Shown here: in pieces, positions 14,953-23,796 of the stretch
Layout of the letters: the number at the start of each line of letters is the position of its first letter
Position numbering within the stretch: position 1 is the first letter of the stretch
Notes under the pieces: model-generated
The model's database searches: none
What the model was told of the DNA's origin: nothing
What the model saw: the letters and a program-made list of their open reading frames with translations, nothing else
DNA from: Hyaloperonospora brassicae
Lineage: Eukaryota > Oomycota > Peronosporomycetes > Peronosporales > Peronosporaceae
Assembly (NCBI GenBank): GCA_947650285.1
Contig: CANTFL010001158.1
Span: 1 to 64,000 of the forward strand
Length of the DNA: 64,000 bases
Direction: 5' to 3'
Program-made: the position numbers and the translations under genes

Positions 14953-15399
14953 TGTAACGGGGTACGCCTTGTGTCAATTCAACACAAGATTGTGTGCACC
15001 CGACGTCACGTATACGTGGCGTGAGAAAGCGCAGCGAAGTAGGTAGAGCTCGAAAGCTGTGTCTAAGGGAAAAGTAGGGCTGTATTTAATATAGTTGTGT
15101 TTTCGTAATAAACCATCCTTTGTCGTGAGCTAATTATATTGACTAAAATCTCCTATGTGGGTTTCTTGCCTACCACCCATTGCGCGCGTCCAGCAGCAAT
15201 TGGTGTTTGATCTGGTTGATGTACCGTGATCATCAACCATCAGGTGGAGCAACCCATCAAAGATATATTACCCTCGGGGGTAATATTCCTTCAACCTTAC
15301 TCCTTACGAGTAATTTCAATTGAACATTATCTAAATGGACGATGTTCAAAAATTGATACAAAGATATCAATTTTTATGTAATGGGCTTAACACGTTACA
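14953..15399 (+). mobile_element. putative solo LTR (copia/gypsy type)
   Basis: It begins TGTAACGGGGTACGCC and ends CGTTACA, an inverted TG...CA terminus typical of LTRs. Inside are a TATA-like AT stretch near 15,090 and an AATAAA-type poly(A) signal near 15,107, in the order expected of U3-R-U5. The flanking pentamers are TTATT and TTAAT, an imperfect 4/5 target duplication. No internal coding region or second LTR lies nearby, so a solo LTR is the simplest reading. Family assignment is inference. Confidence 0.4.
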
Positions 15400-15419
15400 T
15401 TAATGTAAACCACCGATGA

Positions 15420-15740
15420 GCGACCCCAATGGCCGAGTGGTAGACCACTGGAACTGGGACCGGGAGTTACCTGGATCGATACCCTGGTGGGGGGTTCGAT
15501 TACAGGGTGCCGGAGATAGACTAATATGGGACGAGCAATCATCCAATGGGTGGCTACGTAACCGGGCCGCACCTCAGGGTGTGTAGTGCCGGGCGCTGGA
15601 GGCCCCCTAAGCCGAAAAGCTCCATAGTGTAAGTTGGGGGTGCGGGTCATGTAAGGAGTTCAAACTGAGTCACAGTACTCGCAGACCACCTCAGGGTGAT
15701 CTGAAGAACTGCGCGGCATAATTCTCTAAATTACCGAAGA
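15420..15740 (+). mobile_element. tRNA-derived SINE
   Basis: A Pol III type 2 internal promoter is visible: A box TGGCCGAGTGG at 15,430-15,440 and B box GGTTCGATTAC at 15,493-15,503, about 52 bases apart, within a tRNA-like head starting GCGACCCC. A non-tRNA body of roughly 230 bases follows. It does not fold as an intact tRNA (the anticodon region is displaced and the 3' acceptor does not pair), so a SINE is preferred over a tRNA gene. SINEs of this class are known in Phytophthora. The 3' end is uncertain. It starts 20 bases after the proposed LTR. Confidence 0.7.
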
Positions 15741-16122
15741 TTAACTTATCTCAATTTGCTACGACGTATGTATATAAATAAGCGACAAAATCGTTTTCTC
15801 TCGATGATCGCTAGTGTGCGTCTGTTCGGTTGTGTAATCAACAGCAGTGCTGGAATGTTGTATAGAAATGAATCATTTACCACGCGATGTGAAACGAGAA
15901 GAAATGGACGGCAAAATTATAGCATATAATGGACCACTGACATATACAAAACGATCACGTATACACATGCCAACGAGCATATCGATAAATCATTTTTTAC
16001 GTTAAGATATACAAAATGTAGCAGCAAATTGAAATTGAAAGCTCATTCGGTTTTCTGCAACCTTGTACGAATCTCGAAGAACCTTCCCAACGATTCTGTG
16101 GCGTCGAATAAGTATTTTAAAG

Positions 16123-16390
16123 TCATCGGTCGGTCACTTGCTTTACGCTATGAAAGTTAATGGCACGTAATACATTTGCCGCAGCACATACATATCCTAC
16201 GACGCGAGCATAATCATCCTGTGTCAGCGCATTTGACCATTTTAGCCTGGTGAAGTGTGAATAGATTGTGCTACGAATTTGGTGTGTACCAAGACAACCT
16301 GTGCACCTACACTTATACACATTATCACCTTTACTGCAGATGGCAATATTACATCTAAGATCACAGGATCCAGGCTGCAGTGTTCAGAGC
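16123..16390 (-). pseudogene. possible ISXO2/Merlin-like transposase fragment
   Basis: Read on the minus strand from inside the right arm across its inner end, the peptide has a Cys-rich ribbon: a CxxxC pair, a KCRCTGC core, then QIRSTIYSHF and a KW. The order of ribbon, R-x-(T/S) and a following basic/aromatic helix resembles the N-terminal zinc ribbon of ISXO2-like transposases, which are common in oomycetes. No DDE catalytic region follows, so any gene is truncated. The family call is tentative. Confidence 0.35.
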
Positions 16391-17029
16391 AATGCACAAC
16401 ATGACTACCAGCAGTAGCAGACTCTTTTATGACAAAAGCAACAATCGATCAGCATTGCGCTCTATATCAGCGTGTTTTCCTCTACGATCTTGAAGCATCC
16501 GGCTGAATGCCTGCAACAGCACCAAAATTATTCGCCGGCCCTCTGGCATAATGGTTCGCTTGTCGCCCTTGTAAATCCGCCGTACAATGCTGCCTCGAGT
16601 CGTTCCTCAAACATCTTGTATGACAATGTGTGCGCGCCATCACGACACTGCGCCGTCTCGTTCTACATAAAAACAACGATACCGCCGAGGCATCATCTAC
16701 AAGTTGTTACAATGTCAAACCATCAACATCTGGATACAAGAGATCGAAGAAACGTGGCCTTACAGTCAAGCGATACGCAACACTGTCAGGTCACGCTAGA
16801 AGCGTCAACGCATTTGTCTTTCTACAGTATAAGCAAATAAATACCGACGAAAAACAACGAAGAAAAGGTTTGGATGATGGATTGAGAGTGGGAATGAAGA
16901 AGATATGCGCGTGGATGTATTCGAATGATCCCGATGTTGTCTTGGGTCGTGCTGTATACATCAGACGTGCCTTTTTGTAGCTTTCGATCACTTTATTCAT
17001 TGCATGTGTTCTCTTCATCTTGTGGTGCA
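16314..17029 (-). repeat. right arm of ~715-bp inverted repeat
   Basis: Near-identical reverse complement of 13,575-14,289. The outer end lies 144 bases before the start codon of the UFD1-UBX gene, so the element edge sits within that gene's upstream region. The loop between the arms (about 2 kb) contains the LTR, SINE and transposase-like fragments. Confidence 0.93.
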
Positions 17030-17172
17030 TTTGTATATTTTTGTGATTGTTTGGTGCATTTTCGCGCACCTCCTTCGGAAAAGAAGTTGAAGAAATAATC
17101 CCCAAGCGTCACAATAAATGCATTTTGTAAATAGCCAAACAAGAAAAAGCGAGCGAAGAACGAGAAACGAGT

Positions 17173-18714
17173 ATGGAAGTGGACCTGACCTCGCGCAACG
17201 CCAAGTGGACCCGCGAGCAGAAGAAGCGACGCGAGCAGGCGAAGCACAAGATCGAAGCGGAGCGTCAGAAGCGCGTGGCGGCGGCCAAGGCCCGTGAAGA
17301 GCTAGAGGCGCTGCAGAGGCAGAAGCGCATGGCGCGCATCGCCGAGTTGGAGCGGCAGGAAGAGCAGATGCTGGAGGAGGAGCGACTCACGGGCGGTATC
17401 AAGTACTTGCGCGAGCTGAGGGCGTTCCCGACAGCTGGAGACGGTGACAAGATCACGCTGCCGGTGTCGGCGCTGGAGGAGCTCAATCCGCAGCACGCTC
17501 TGGAGCTTGGCGTGTTCACGTTTGAGCTGTCGTTCACCGAAATGGGTACCGATATCGGTCCGGACTGTACATTTGAGCGGCGGACGCACGCCGGCGTGCT
17601 GGAGTTTGTGGCGGAAGAGGGGACCGTGGGGCTTCCGCCAAAAGTCGCGGCGTCGTTATTCCGACAGACAGAAGCACTGCCCGAGAGCATTCAAGTGCGC
17701 TTTGTGCGGTTAGAACAGGGCAAGTTTGCGAGTCTACAGCCGAGAGGCGACGGGTTTGGTGATCGTCAGATCGACTTCAAGCACATGCTTGAGTGCTCGC
17801 TACAGACACACACGACACTGACGGAAGGCGACATCTTGTTTGTCCGACATGGCAGAGAAACGTTCGAAGTGCTTGTGTCGAAATTGGAACCTGAGCGAGC
17901 TGTCCATATTATCAACACTGACCTTGAAGTGGACTTGATTCCGTGCGAAGCTGTGGCCAAGGCGGAAGAAGAGAAGAAGCGGCTGGACGAAGAGGAAGCG
18001 CGTGTTGCAGCTTTGGTAGACGACAAGGAGCAGTGGAAAGCACACAAGATGGCGGCGTTGGTGCCGGAACCGTCTGCAGAAGAGCCTTTTCAGACGAAGG
18101 TGGTGCTGCGGATGCCTGAAGGTCCTGCAACGCGCCGCTTTTTGCTCGCGTCTCGGTTGCAGCACGTGTTTGATTTTGTCGAGGCGCTGACGGGCGAAGA
18201 GTCGCGTCTTTTTCGCTTGGCGACTTCATATCCACGTCAACTCTTTGGAGTAGATACAGCTGACAAGACGCTGCAAGAACTTGGTCTCAACGGCCGCCAA
18301 GTAGCGTTGTTTGTTGAAAAGCTATCGGCCGACGAAGGTATGGTCGAACCAGGGGCTGCAGAAGATGAAGTACGTTTGGAGCCAGCACAAGGCGCTCGGG
18401 CACGTACGCAGCTACCTGGTGCTTGGGACGAAGCTCGACGGAGTCTGGAAGTGCGGCTTGATGCAAGCATGCACTCCACTACAGTTCCTGCGATTCACGC
18501 GATGGAGCCTGTGATAGCTGTCACGCCGTCTGCAGACCGAGAGATCAAATGGCAGGCCCAGCTGGGCGAGCTGGAGCAAATGGGTTTCATGGATCGACCA
18601 CTGAATATTGAAGTGCTCGAGAAGTACCAGGGTCGACTACTGCGCGTCGTGAATTTCTTGTCAGAGATGGCGACTAGTACCGTGAATAGCGGTGTGACCG
18701 TAATGGAAGAGTGA
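17173..18714 (+). CDS. UFD1-UBX-UBA domain protein
   Basis: Single exon, 513 aa. Residues 1-70 form a charged Lys/Arg/Glu coiled coil. About 75-263 is a UFD1-type double-psi barrel (from GIKYLRELRAFP). About 303-390 is a UBX ubiquitin-like fold (starting near FQTKVVLRMPEG), which in this family binds the p97/Cdc48 AAA ATPase. About 455-499 is UBA-like (LEQMGFMDR). Canonical UFD1 recruits ubiquitylated substrates to p97 with NPL4 and has neither UBX nor UBA, so this is probably a self-contained p97 substrate adaptor. An AT-rich stretch with CATTTT, resembling an oomycete initiator, lies 40-60 bases upstream. It converges with RRP42, with 88 bases between. Confidence 0.9.
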   Translation: MEVDLTSRNAKWTREQKKRREQAKHKIEAERQKRVAAAKAREELEALQRQKRMARIAELERQEEQMLEEERLTGGIKYLRELRAFPTAGDGDKITLPVSALEELNPQHALELGVFTFELSFTEMGTDIGPDCTFERRTHAGVLEFVAEEGTVGLPPKVAASLFRQTEALPESIQVRFVRLEQGKFASLQPRGDGFGDRQIDFKHMLECSLQTHTTLTEGDILFVRHGRETFEVLVSKLEPERAVHIINTDLEVDLIPCEAVAKAEEEKKRLDEEEARVAALVDDKEQWKAHKMAALVPEPSAEEPFQTKVVLRMPEGPATRRFLLASRLQHVFDFVEALTGEESRLFRLATSYPRQLFGVDTADKTLQELGLNGRQVALFVEKLSADEGMVEPGAAEDEVRLEPAQGARARTQLPGAWDEARRSLEVRLDASMHSTTVPAIHAMEPVIAVTPSADREIKWQAQLGELEQMGFMDRPLNIEVLEKYQGRLLRVVNFLSEMATSTVNSGVTVMEE

Positions 18715-18802
18715 GCTACGCTTTGCGACAAAGAGGACTGTGTTGAGTGAACAGCTACCACACAATACGGTCGCGAGACCGTCGCAACCTACTACTGCTT
18801 CG

Positions 18803-19690
18803 TTATCCGAGAAACCCAAGACGCTCCACCCTGCGTCCTGCCCTAGCATCTCTTTCTCGCTGCTTGTCGAGAGCCTCTTGCAGCAGTTTGAACAGCTCTT
18901 TCGACCGTGCGCACGCCTCGTCAATCATCTGCTGCATCTCTTCCATCTCAATCGCACCCGTGCCGCTCTTCTGGACACCACAGACACTCCCCTCTGGGTC
19001 CACAGCGACACTCATCCGGGCCGTCGTGCACAGCTCTTCCTCCTGTAGCGGATCTGTGACAAAGCAGTCGCCAATCTTGCTCAGCGTCACGCAAATGGGC
19101 CAATGTCGGGCCATCATGAGCTTGCCAGCGGCAGGGTCGGTGTCCACCTCAATCGCCTTGTTCTCGCCCTCTACGCCCACGAGACGCACCGACGGGAACA
19201 CCGTGTCATTGAGCGCCGCGTAAATGGCCATCGAGATGACGTCCGGCAAGTTGCCGCTCGACTCGAACACCATCACGTCAATGTGGATGGACCAGACGCT
19301 CTCTCCTGGTACGATGCAATACTTCTCGAGGTCTGCGCTGGGACACGAGCACAGGAGACGCGTCATGAGCTGCGACAGCTCCACGTTCAGCTCGTCGACC
19401 GCACGTCCATAGAGTTTCGCCGAGACGGACGGACAGCAGGAGACAGCGACGTGGACAACGCCAGCGTGCGGTGCTTCGGGCGCCGGCGGAGTCACTTCCA
19501 ACTTGACAGAAGCCAATACGTCAGTGCCTGAAGCCTCGAGGGAGACACGGGCCGAGCCGTTGGACTGCACGAGCAGCGACGTCTCGAGCGAAAGACTGCG
19601 GTAGGAGAGGCGGTCGCGTCCGTCGGCACGCACGTCTGCGGCAATGCCCTCGACAATGTACTTCTTCTCGGACGCGCTGATCGTGAGCAT
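18803..19690 (-). CDS. RRP42: exosome complex RNase PH-like subunit RRP42
   Basis: 295 aa, single exon. The N-terminus (MLTISASEKKYIVEGI, then DVRADGRDRLSYR) and the GSARVSLEASGTDVLASVK segment match the RNase PH fold as found in eukaryotic RRP42/EXOSC7. The protein is one of six RNase PH-like subunits of the exosome ring, which carries RNA to the catalytic subunits for rRNA processing and RNA decay. Eukaryotic ring subunits are catalytically inactive. The ORF extends upstream only through a non-ATG codon, so ATG at 19,690 is the start. A Glu/Arg-rich helix ends the protein. Confidence 0.92.
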   Translation of the reverse strand: MLTISASEKKYIVEGIAADVRADGRDRLSYRSLSLETSLLVQSNGSARVSLEASGTDVLASVKLEVTPPAPEAPHAGVVHVAVSCCPSVSAKLYGRAVDELNVELSQLMTRLLCSCPSADLEKYCIVPGESVWSIHIDVMVFESSGNLPDVISMAIYAALNDTVFPSVRLVGVEGENKAIEVDTDPAAGKLMMARHWPICVTLSKIGDCFVTDPLQEEELCTTARMSVAVDPEGSVCGVQKSGTGAIEMEEMQQMIDEACARSKELFKLLQEALDKQRERDARAGRRVERLGFLG

Positions 19691-20166
19691 TGTCGGCGGA
19701 CGTTTGACACGCGTTGGGCGACTCAACTGCTTCGGCTACAGCGGTTCAAGAGCGTTCAGTGCGACCACTGGTTCGGGTGCGACGAAAAACAGACAGATTA
19801 CGTAATAGCTGCGACGAGGTACCGTAATTGTTTGCCGGCGGTTTCGTGGCATTAGCTCGAAAGGCACGAAAACCCCACGCGCTGCTGGTCGAAACACAAC
19901 TTGTAGACAGCGCAGTCGAGCAACAAATACGCACAGACCATCTTTTCTATACGGGGGCGTGCAGAACGACGCGGTCCATGGGACCACCAGAGCGCGACCT
20001 CATTCGGTACGCGCCACTTCCACGTACACAAAACTACCTCATGATCCCTTCGCTCACCAGCAGATAGCCACTTCAGCCACGTTCCGTCCAGGCACTTTGC
20101 CAATTTGTCTACTCCTTTGCATCGCGTTTCTCCAGCCTGTCCAACAACTGCCAGCAGTCGAGCGTG
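19691..20166. other. intergenic interval between RRP42 and SAC1-like gene
   Basis: 476 bases holding the RRP42 upstream region and the SAC1-like 3' flank. No supported ORF or repeat. Confidence 0.5.
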
Positions 20167-22374
20167 CTAAGTAGTTTTCCGGCGAATGTAGCCGCTAGAG
20201 CTGAACGCGGGCTTGCAAACGTACCGCCTTCCAATAGAACGGAACTTGCCCTTTTTGATGATAAGGTATCCCGTCACGGTGAAGAGTGCCAATGCTGCGA
20301 TAATGCCGTCGCGCACTCGCGTCGTCACTGGCAAGTACGTGCGCATGCTGAGTGACACGCTAACGACTGCAAGCATAGCTAGCGCGACCTCCATCGTCAT
20401 GTTCAGGAGACTGTGCTGTTGCTGGAAAGTGAATGGCGACTCGTCCCGCTTGTCCGGCGTGAAGTTTCCAACAAGCAGGTCGAACGAGTCCTGACGAATG
20501 CCATCCGAGTAGTTGTTGAGGTAATACCGGGTGACCGAGTTCGCACCGTCTTGCAAAGCGCCAGCGATCGTTCTTCGTCCCGTGCGCGTAAAGTCCGTCT
20601 TGAGGGCTCCAGTGCCCGCGTACATTCTGCTCACGTAATCTGCATTGTCAGCCCATGCATTCTTGAACACGACCTCGAAGCTTTGATAGGGAGAATCCAG
20701 TACGCTGTCGCCTCCGTCAACACCACCAGTGCTGAGCGGGTACAGCTGTAACGCCATGAGCATCGTACGTCGCGCAAAGAGACTCATGACAACATTCGTG
20801 CGATCCAGGTTGTCCATGCAGTTTACACGAAAGACACCGCGCTGGCGCGACAGTACACGCCCCTCGCTATCACACTCGAACCATCCATACTGCAGGAACT
20901 GCTCCTCCACCTCCGTCATGAGCTTGGCCAGGTTATGCCATGCCATCTTGCGACACTCGTGGTGAAAGTCAAACCACACATACGCAATGGGCTCTGCAAA
21001 GAGCTGCGAAATCGACGTAGGTGCTGATGGCACAGCCACTTGTGGTAGCGGATTCTCTTTCATAGGCAGCGATGTCGATGCCAGCAGCGTCAAAGCACCA
21101 GACGATCCATTTTTCTTGTCACTCTTGGTCATGAACGCCCCGACCGGACATTCTGCAGCAGCTCCCCCACCGTTAGCTAGCCCGAGTCCATTGCTTCCAT
21201 TGGATCCAGGTGCACCGGGGAGGGCGACCGACATGCTTCGGCGCTGACGAGGTGACACGACACGAGACGTGGGCGAAGCAGGCAGCAGCAGTGGCGATCC
21301 AACAGCGTTGACGCCATCGCCCGACTTCGACTGCTGGTTGTACTTCTTGACGTACTTGCCAAACGCCGAGCCAAGTTGTGCCTGGTCACGCACGGTCGCG
21401 GTCTTCCCAGCCCTGTCAATGAGGTTCACGCACGTGATGTGTCCGTAGCGCTGGATGAGGTTGTCCATGTGGGCCCGGAACGCCAGTTCGTTCCAGTCGA
21501 CCACGCTCTCGTGGCCCGAGAACGCGTACCGCGTGCGCGGCATGTACTTGAGCGTGACCATCTGGTCCCAGTAGAGAGGGATGCTGCCTCGCACTTGCAC
21601 GTACGAGCACACGGCGCGCGAGGGCTTGACCAGCAGCATCTCCGTCTCGGCAAAGTTGGCCACGCAGCCGTCTTTGTCCACGCCCCGCACGTTGAACCGC
21701 GTGCCCACGCGCCGCCAGCTGCGCCGCGTCACGAGCAGCACATCGCAGCGCTGGCCGTTCACGTCGCACTTCTTGATGACTTTGACAAAGCCCGAGATCA
21801 CGGGCACGATCCACGCACTGAGCTCCAGGTCGATAAACTTGCCGAGCACGGGCTTGTTCCAGAAAAAGTCCGCCTCGGCGCGCGCGTAGAGCGGCGCGGC
21901 CGACGACGAGAGCGCCAGCGACGCGCGTTTCTGCGCCGACAGCGTCAGGTCCAAGTCGTAGCTAAAGTAGAACGTGCGCGAGGCCACTGCGGTCGTGAGC
22001 ATGCGGCAGTACGCGCGCTCGTCCTGTCGCTCGCGGGCGCTCGCGTGCTTGAAGAAGCTCTGGTGGGCCGCGGCGCTCACGGGCACGAGCGTGAGCTCCA
22101 GCACGCAGAAGATCTTCTCGCTGTGCGGGCCCGAGCCCACGACGCGCGAGTCCGTCACGACGGCCACGTACGGGCCGCTCAGCAGCGAGTAGACGCCGTA
22201 GACCGCGTGCACGGCGACGGACGGGGCGGCGGCGCGAAGTGGCGCGGCGGCGGCCAGCGGCTCAATGTCGACGCCGGGGGACGACGCGCTCGACGTCACG
22301 CGGAGCCACGGGCCGGCGCCGGCGCGGCAGTCCTCGAGCAGCAGCTCCGTGCGCTCCGTGTGCACTCGGAACAT
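20167..22374 (-). CDS. SAC1-like phosphoinositide phosphatase
   Basis: 735 aa from the ATG at 22,374 (MFRVHTERTELLLEDC). The open frame continues upstream, but that part is low-complexity and unlike the family. The SAC domain starts with SLLSGPYVAVVTDSRVVG and contains the CX5R catalytic motif as NCMDNLDRTN near residue 515. Two C-terminal hydrophobic segments (about 658-680 and 683-705) and a basic tail match ER/Golgi SAC1, which hydrolyses PI4P. Odd: about 100 residues of low-complexity Ser/Gly/Pro/Ala sequence (about 348-455) are inserted inside the catalytic domain before LFAEPIAYVWFDFHHECRKM. No intron boundary is apparent around the insert. Confidence 0.9.
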   Translation of the reverse strand: MFRVHTERTELLLEDCRAGAGPWLRVTSSASSPGVDIEPLAAAAPLRAAAPSVAVHAVYGVYSLLSGPYVAVVTDSRVVGSGPHSEKIFCVLELTLVPVSAAAHQSFFKHASARERQDERAYCRMLTTAVASRTFYFSYDLDLTLSAQKRASLALSSSAAPLYARAEADFFWNKPVLGKFIDLELSAWIVPVISGFVKVIKKCDVNGQRCDVLLVTRRSWRRVGTRFNVRGVDKDGCVANFAETEMLLVKPSRAVCSYVQVRGSIPLYWDQMVTLKYMPRTRYAFSGHESVVDWNELAFRAHMDNLIQRYGHITCVNLIDRAGKTATVRDQAQLGSAFGKYVKKYNQQSKSGDGVNAVGSPLLLPASPTSRVVSPRQRRSMSVALPGAPGSNGSNGLGLANGGGAAAECPVGAFMTKSDKKNGSSGALTLLASTSLPMKENPLPQVAVPSAPTSISQLFAEPIAYVWFDFHHECRKMAWHNLAKLMTEVEEQFLQYGWFECDSEGRVLSRQRGVFRVNCMDNLDRTNVVMSLFARRTMLMALQLYPLSTGGVDGGDSVLDSPYQSFEVVFKNAWADNADYVSRMYAGTGALKTDFTRTGRRTIAGALQDGANSVTRYYLNNYSDGIRQDSFDLLVGNFTPDKRDESPFTFQQQHSLLNMTMEVALAMLAVVSVSLSMRTYLPVTTRVRDGIIAALALFTVTGYLIIKKGKFRSIGRRYVCKPAFSSSGYIRRKTT

Positions 22375-23031
22375 GGGCGTCGGGGGGCGGGGCGGACGCG
22401 CGGCGACGGGCGGATCGGATTCTGGAGGCGGACATGGGGGGAGGCGGAGGTTGGGGGCGGCCGGGTGACTGCTGACAGTTGGTATCTTGCAGCAGTTTAT
22501 AGCCGACGAGAAGCGGGAAAGGTCGGAAGACGCCTGTCGAATTGCATAACCTGTGAGAACCTGCGCGTGGGACAACGCCAACGCGGTGTTTCGAACGTGG
22601 TGAAAAGGTGTGTCGCGCCCGCGGTCGTCGGGTCGTCGGGTTGTTGTTGTTGTTGAGCGCGTCGTTTGGTCGCCCCGGCAGACCTCAGCGACGAACAAAC
22701 AAACAAACAAACAAACGGATGGACAGACGATTGTGCTACTATCAACTTTGACAGAGCAGTTGATTCCATTTGGGGGGGGAACAAGTCGTTAGTTATGGCA
22801 ATTGTTTACGGTACTGACTGCATCAATGGAAATGGCAAACGTCGGCGAGACCTCCTCCCGAGACCGCCTACAAACAGATACGACGAGCTCGAGGCTGCCG
22901 ACTCGCCGCCGCGCAACTCGCTGCTACTCGGCCGTCGTCGCTCGATAATGATAATAAAATACGTCACGTCCATGTCGCCCCTTTGCTGCAGCGCACCATC
23001 GACCGACCAATTGACCGCCTGGTCAATCGCT
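22375..23031. other. intergenic interval with (AAAC)n tract
   Basis: Upstream region of the SAC1-like gene. Contains a (GTT)n tract near 22,640-22,655 and an (AAAC)n tract at about 22,695-22,716. No gene supported. Confidence 0.5.
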
Positions 23032-23691
23032 CTACCGGTGGTGCTGGATCAAGTGGCGCTTCCGTGCGCCAAACGACTTGACGCCGCGCTCCAGTTCATA
23101 CGCGGGCAGTGCCACGTCCCTCGAGTCGCTCTTGGGCACACGCGCGTGCGTGGCCCCCGACAGTAGCGCCGGTCGCGGCTTTGCCTGCGCTGCGCGCGTC
23201 GCTGCCATTACCGGCGACTCATTCCGCAGCACGTCGGCAAACGTGCGCACCGCTTCCCCGTCCTTGTCCACGACCTCCCAGTCGTCCCGGACCACGACCC
23301 ACGCCTCGCTGCCGTTGCTCGCAGCCGCCACTTCGCTCCAGTCCTCTTCGTCGGCGAGCTCCGAGACCGCGTCTTCGTCTGCGTGCAGGTCCACAAACAG
23401 CAGCTCCGCGGGCGTCGAGTGCGCCGCAACGGACCCGAGCGTCAAGTCGCCCAACATGGCGGCGGCCACGTCTTCGCGGTAGTTGGCGGCCACGAGCACG
23501 TCACGCCGCACGTCGACGGCCACCAACGGGAAGAACTCGCCCAGCGCGCGGAGCTTTTGTTTGCTGGCGACGGTGTCGATCGCAGGTACGCGTCGGGGCG
23601 CAGCGAGCGCTTCGATGGACTCCATCTCGTCCACGAGCCAGCGCGTGGCGGCGCGGAGGCTCGAGCTCTTGCGCGCGTAGCGACTCGCCAT
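23032..23691 (-). CDS. small protein with CUE/UBA-like helix region
   Basis: 219 aa from the ATG at 23,691 (MASRYARKSS); a longer ORF starts only at a non-ATG codon. About residues 46-85, the stretch ALGEFFPLVAVDVRRDVL followed by YREDVAAAMLGDL, has the spacing of a CUE/UBA three-helix ubiquitin-binding fold. An acidic segment with aromatic patches follows (EEDWSEV, EAWVVVRDDWEVV). The C-terminus is basic. No catalytic motif is seen. A ubiquitin-related role is inference from the helix pattern only. The gene lies head-to-tail upstream of the SAC1-like gene. Confidence 0.6.
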   Translation of the reverse strand: MASRYARKSSSLRAATRWLVDEMESIEALAAPRRVPAIDTVASKQKLRALGEFFPLVAVDVRRDVLVAANYREDVAAAMLGDLTLGSVAAHSTPAELLFVDLHADEDAVSELADEEDWSEVAAASNGSEAWVVVRDDWEVVDKDGEAVRTFADVLRNESPVMAATRAAQAKPRPALLSGATHARVPKSDSRDVALPAYELERGVKSFGARKRHLIQHHR

Positions 23692-23747
23692 TGGAGCGGA
23701 GAAGAGGAACACGCGCAGTCGGTTTGACGTTCAGTTGGTCTGACGTT

Positions 23748-23796
23748 CAGTCGGTCAGTCGGTCAGTCGGTCAGTCGGTCGGTCGGTCAGTCGGTC
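23748..23796 (+). repeat. GGTCAGTC tandem repeat
   Basis: Short direct repeat of GTCG/GTCA units (TCGGTCAGTCGGTCAG pattern) just upstream of the CUE-like gene start. Confidence 0.85.

Noticed and set aside
15420..15510. Functional tRNA gene
   Set aside because: A and B boxes are present, but acceptor-stem pairing and a standard anticodon arm are not, and an unrelated body follows; SINE preferred.
21376..22656. Plus-strand 426-codon open frame
   Set aside because: Antisense shadow of the SAC1-like gene in G+C-rich sequence; His/Arg/Val-rich, no domain.
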